This document shows positions 6,124 through 6,392 of a stretch of DNA of 6,392 bases, in pieces. The translations under genes were made by a program, and so were the position numbers. The DNA comes from Sulfurimonas sp. Its GTDB lineage: Bacteria > Campylobacterota > Campylobacteria > Campylobacterales > Sulfurimonadaceae. Within the stretch, counting starts at the first letter, position 1. Every line of letters starts with the position of its first letter. The notes beneath the pieces are model-generated. The model searched no databases and was not told where the DNA came from. It saw only the letters and a list, made by a program, of their open reading frames with translations. The stretch spans positions 1 to 6,392 of the forward strand of contig JAIOSY010000066.1 of NCBI GenBank assembly GCA_021107375.1. Reading direction: 5' to 3'.

Positions 6124-6128
6124 AAAGG
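6124..6128 (+). promoter_or_regulatory. Ribosome binding site of the cold-shock gene
   Basis: AAAGG lies 7 nt before the ATG at 6136 and selects it over the upstream in-frame GTG at 6037, which has no ribosome site and would add 33 residues unlike any cold-shock protein. Confidence 0.8.
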
Positions 6129-6135
6129 TATTACA

Positions 6136-6354
6136 ATGGCAGAATTATTAGACGGTACAGTTAAATGGTTTAACGAAGAAAAAGGTTATGGTTTCATTCA
6201 ACAAGATAACGGACAAAGTGATGTATTCGTACATTTTCGTCAAGTTAACAACCCAGGACACGGTCGTGTTTCTTTAAACGAAGGTCAAAAAGTGACTTAC
6301 GAAATTGGTGAAGGTCAAAAAGGCCCTCAAGCTGAGAACGTAACTCCACTTTAA
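6136..6354 (+). CDS. csp: CspA-family cold-shock protein
   Basis: The 72-residue product is a single cold-shock domain of normal length, a five-stranded beta barrel that binds single-stranded RNA and DNA. It shows the nucleic-acid-binding motifs RNP1 (KGYGFIQ, 16-22) and RNP2 (VFVHF, 30-34). The usual opening [14 protein letters not shown] is at 7-20 and the C-terminal [14 protein letters not shown] at 59-72. Aromatic residues expected to stack on bases are present (W11, F12, Y18, F20, F31, H33, F34). Such proteins act in the cytoplasm as RNA chaperones that melt secondary structure, often when temperature drops, and some act as antiterminators. The gene stands alone, with its own promoter, a long structured leader and a strong terminator. 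Whether it is cold-induced cannot be told from sequence. A paralogue number (cspA, cspC and so on) is not assigned. Confidence 0.97.
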   Translation: MAELLDGTVKWFNEEKGYGFIQQDNGQSDVFVHFRQVNNPGHGRVSLNEGQKVTYEIGEGQKGPQAENVTPL

Positions 6355-6360
6355 TCTCTA

Positions 6361-6387
6361 TTTAAGCCCCTATTACAGGGGTTTAAA
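6361..6387 (+). terminator. Stem-loop terminator after the cold-shock gene
   Basis: TTTAAGCCCCT (6361-6371) and AGGGGTTTAAA (6377-6387) pair over 11 positions with a single G-T, around the loop ATTAC. The core CCCCT/AGGGG followed by TTT gives the usual G/C stem plus short U stretch. It begins 6 nt after the stop codon. Because the outer A/T pairs are self-complementary it could also work for a gene entering from the right on the minus strand. Confidence 0.8.
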
Positions 6388-6392
6388 CCTCT

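Noticed and set aside
6037..6135. N-terminal extension of the cold-shock protein from GTG 6037
   Set aside because: There is no ribosome site, the extra residues match nothing in cold-shock proteins, and the ATG at 6136 with AAAGG gives the canonical length.
6280..6322. 13-nt direct repeat (GAAGGTCAAAAAG) within the cold-shock gene
   Set aside because: It reflects the EGQK motif occurring twice in the protein, which is usual in this family.

Overview
The window looks like chromosomal DNA from a Campylobacterota (epsilonproteobacterial) species, probably a free-living Sulfurimonas/Arcobacter-type organism. The grounds are the low-GC composition, A/T-ending codons, very tight gene packing, a dCache_3-type periplasmic sensor and small proteins that read like ones found in that phylum. 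The phylum call is inference; there is no rRNA or marker gene to fix it.

Layout. Positions 1-4284 hold three genes on the minus strand, read from right to left. They are an unrecognised 157-residue protein (3811-4284), a full-length RND-superfamily efflux permease (709-3804, only 6 nt downstream), and the start of a membrane-anchored sensor with a periplasmic dCache-like domain (1-665, cut by the window edge, 43 nt after the permease stop). The spacing suggests one transcription unit. No membrane-fusion protein or TolC-like channel gene is beside the permease.

A short divergent region (4285-4367) carries a near-consensus sigma70 promoter for a plus-strand DUF445 family membrane protein (4368-5075), which starts with TTG. 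This gene runs convergently into a two-gene minus-strand unit: a small S4-domain RNA-binding protein of the YbcJ type (5081-5284), preceded by a conserved but uncharacterised 202-residue protein (5293-5901). A perfect 9-bp inverted repeat spans both stop codons at the convergent junction.

The last part (5972-6387) is a complete cold-shock gene unit on the plus strand: a near-consensus promoter, an unusually long leader of about 130 nt, a CspA-family gene of 72 residues and a strong stem-loop terminator. The leader is the richest non-coding part of the window. It has a 5' hairpin, a 9-codon open frame that begins almost at the predicted transcription start, an 8-nt tandem repeat and a hairpin followed by five T that resembles an attenuator.

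Most of the window is ordinary core-genome content. The items most worth a second look are the cold-shock leader, the permease without visible partners, and the two uncharacterised proteins. I saw no CRISPR array, tRNA, rRNA, insertion sequence or clear novel defence system.
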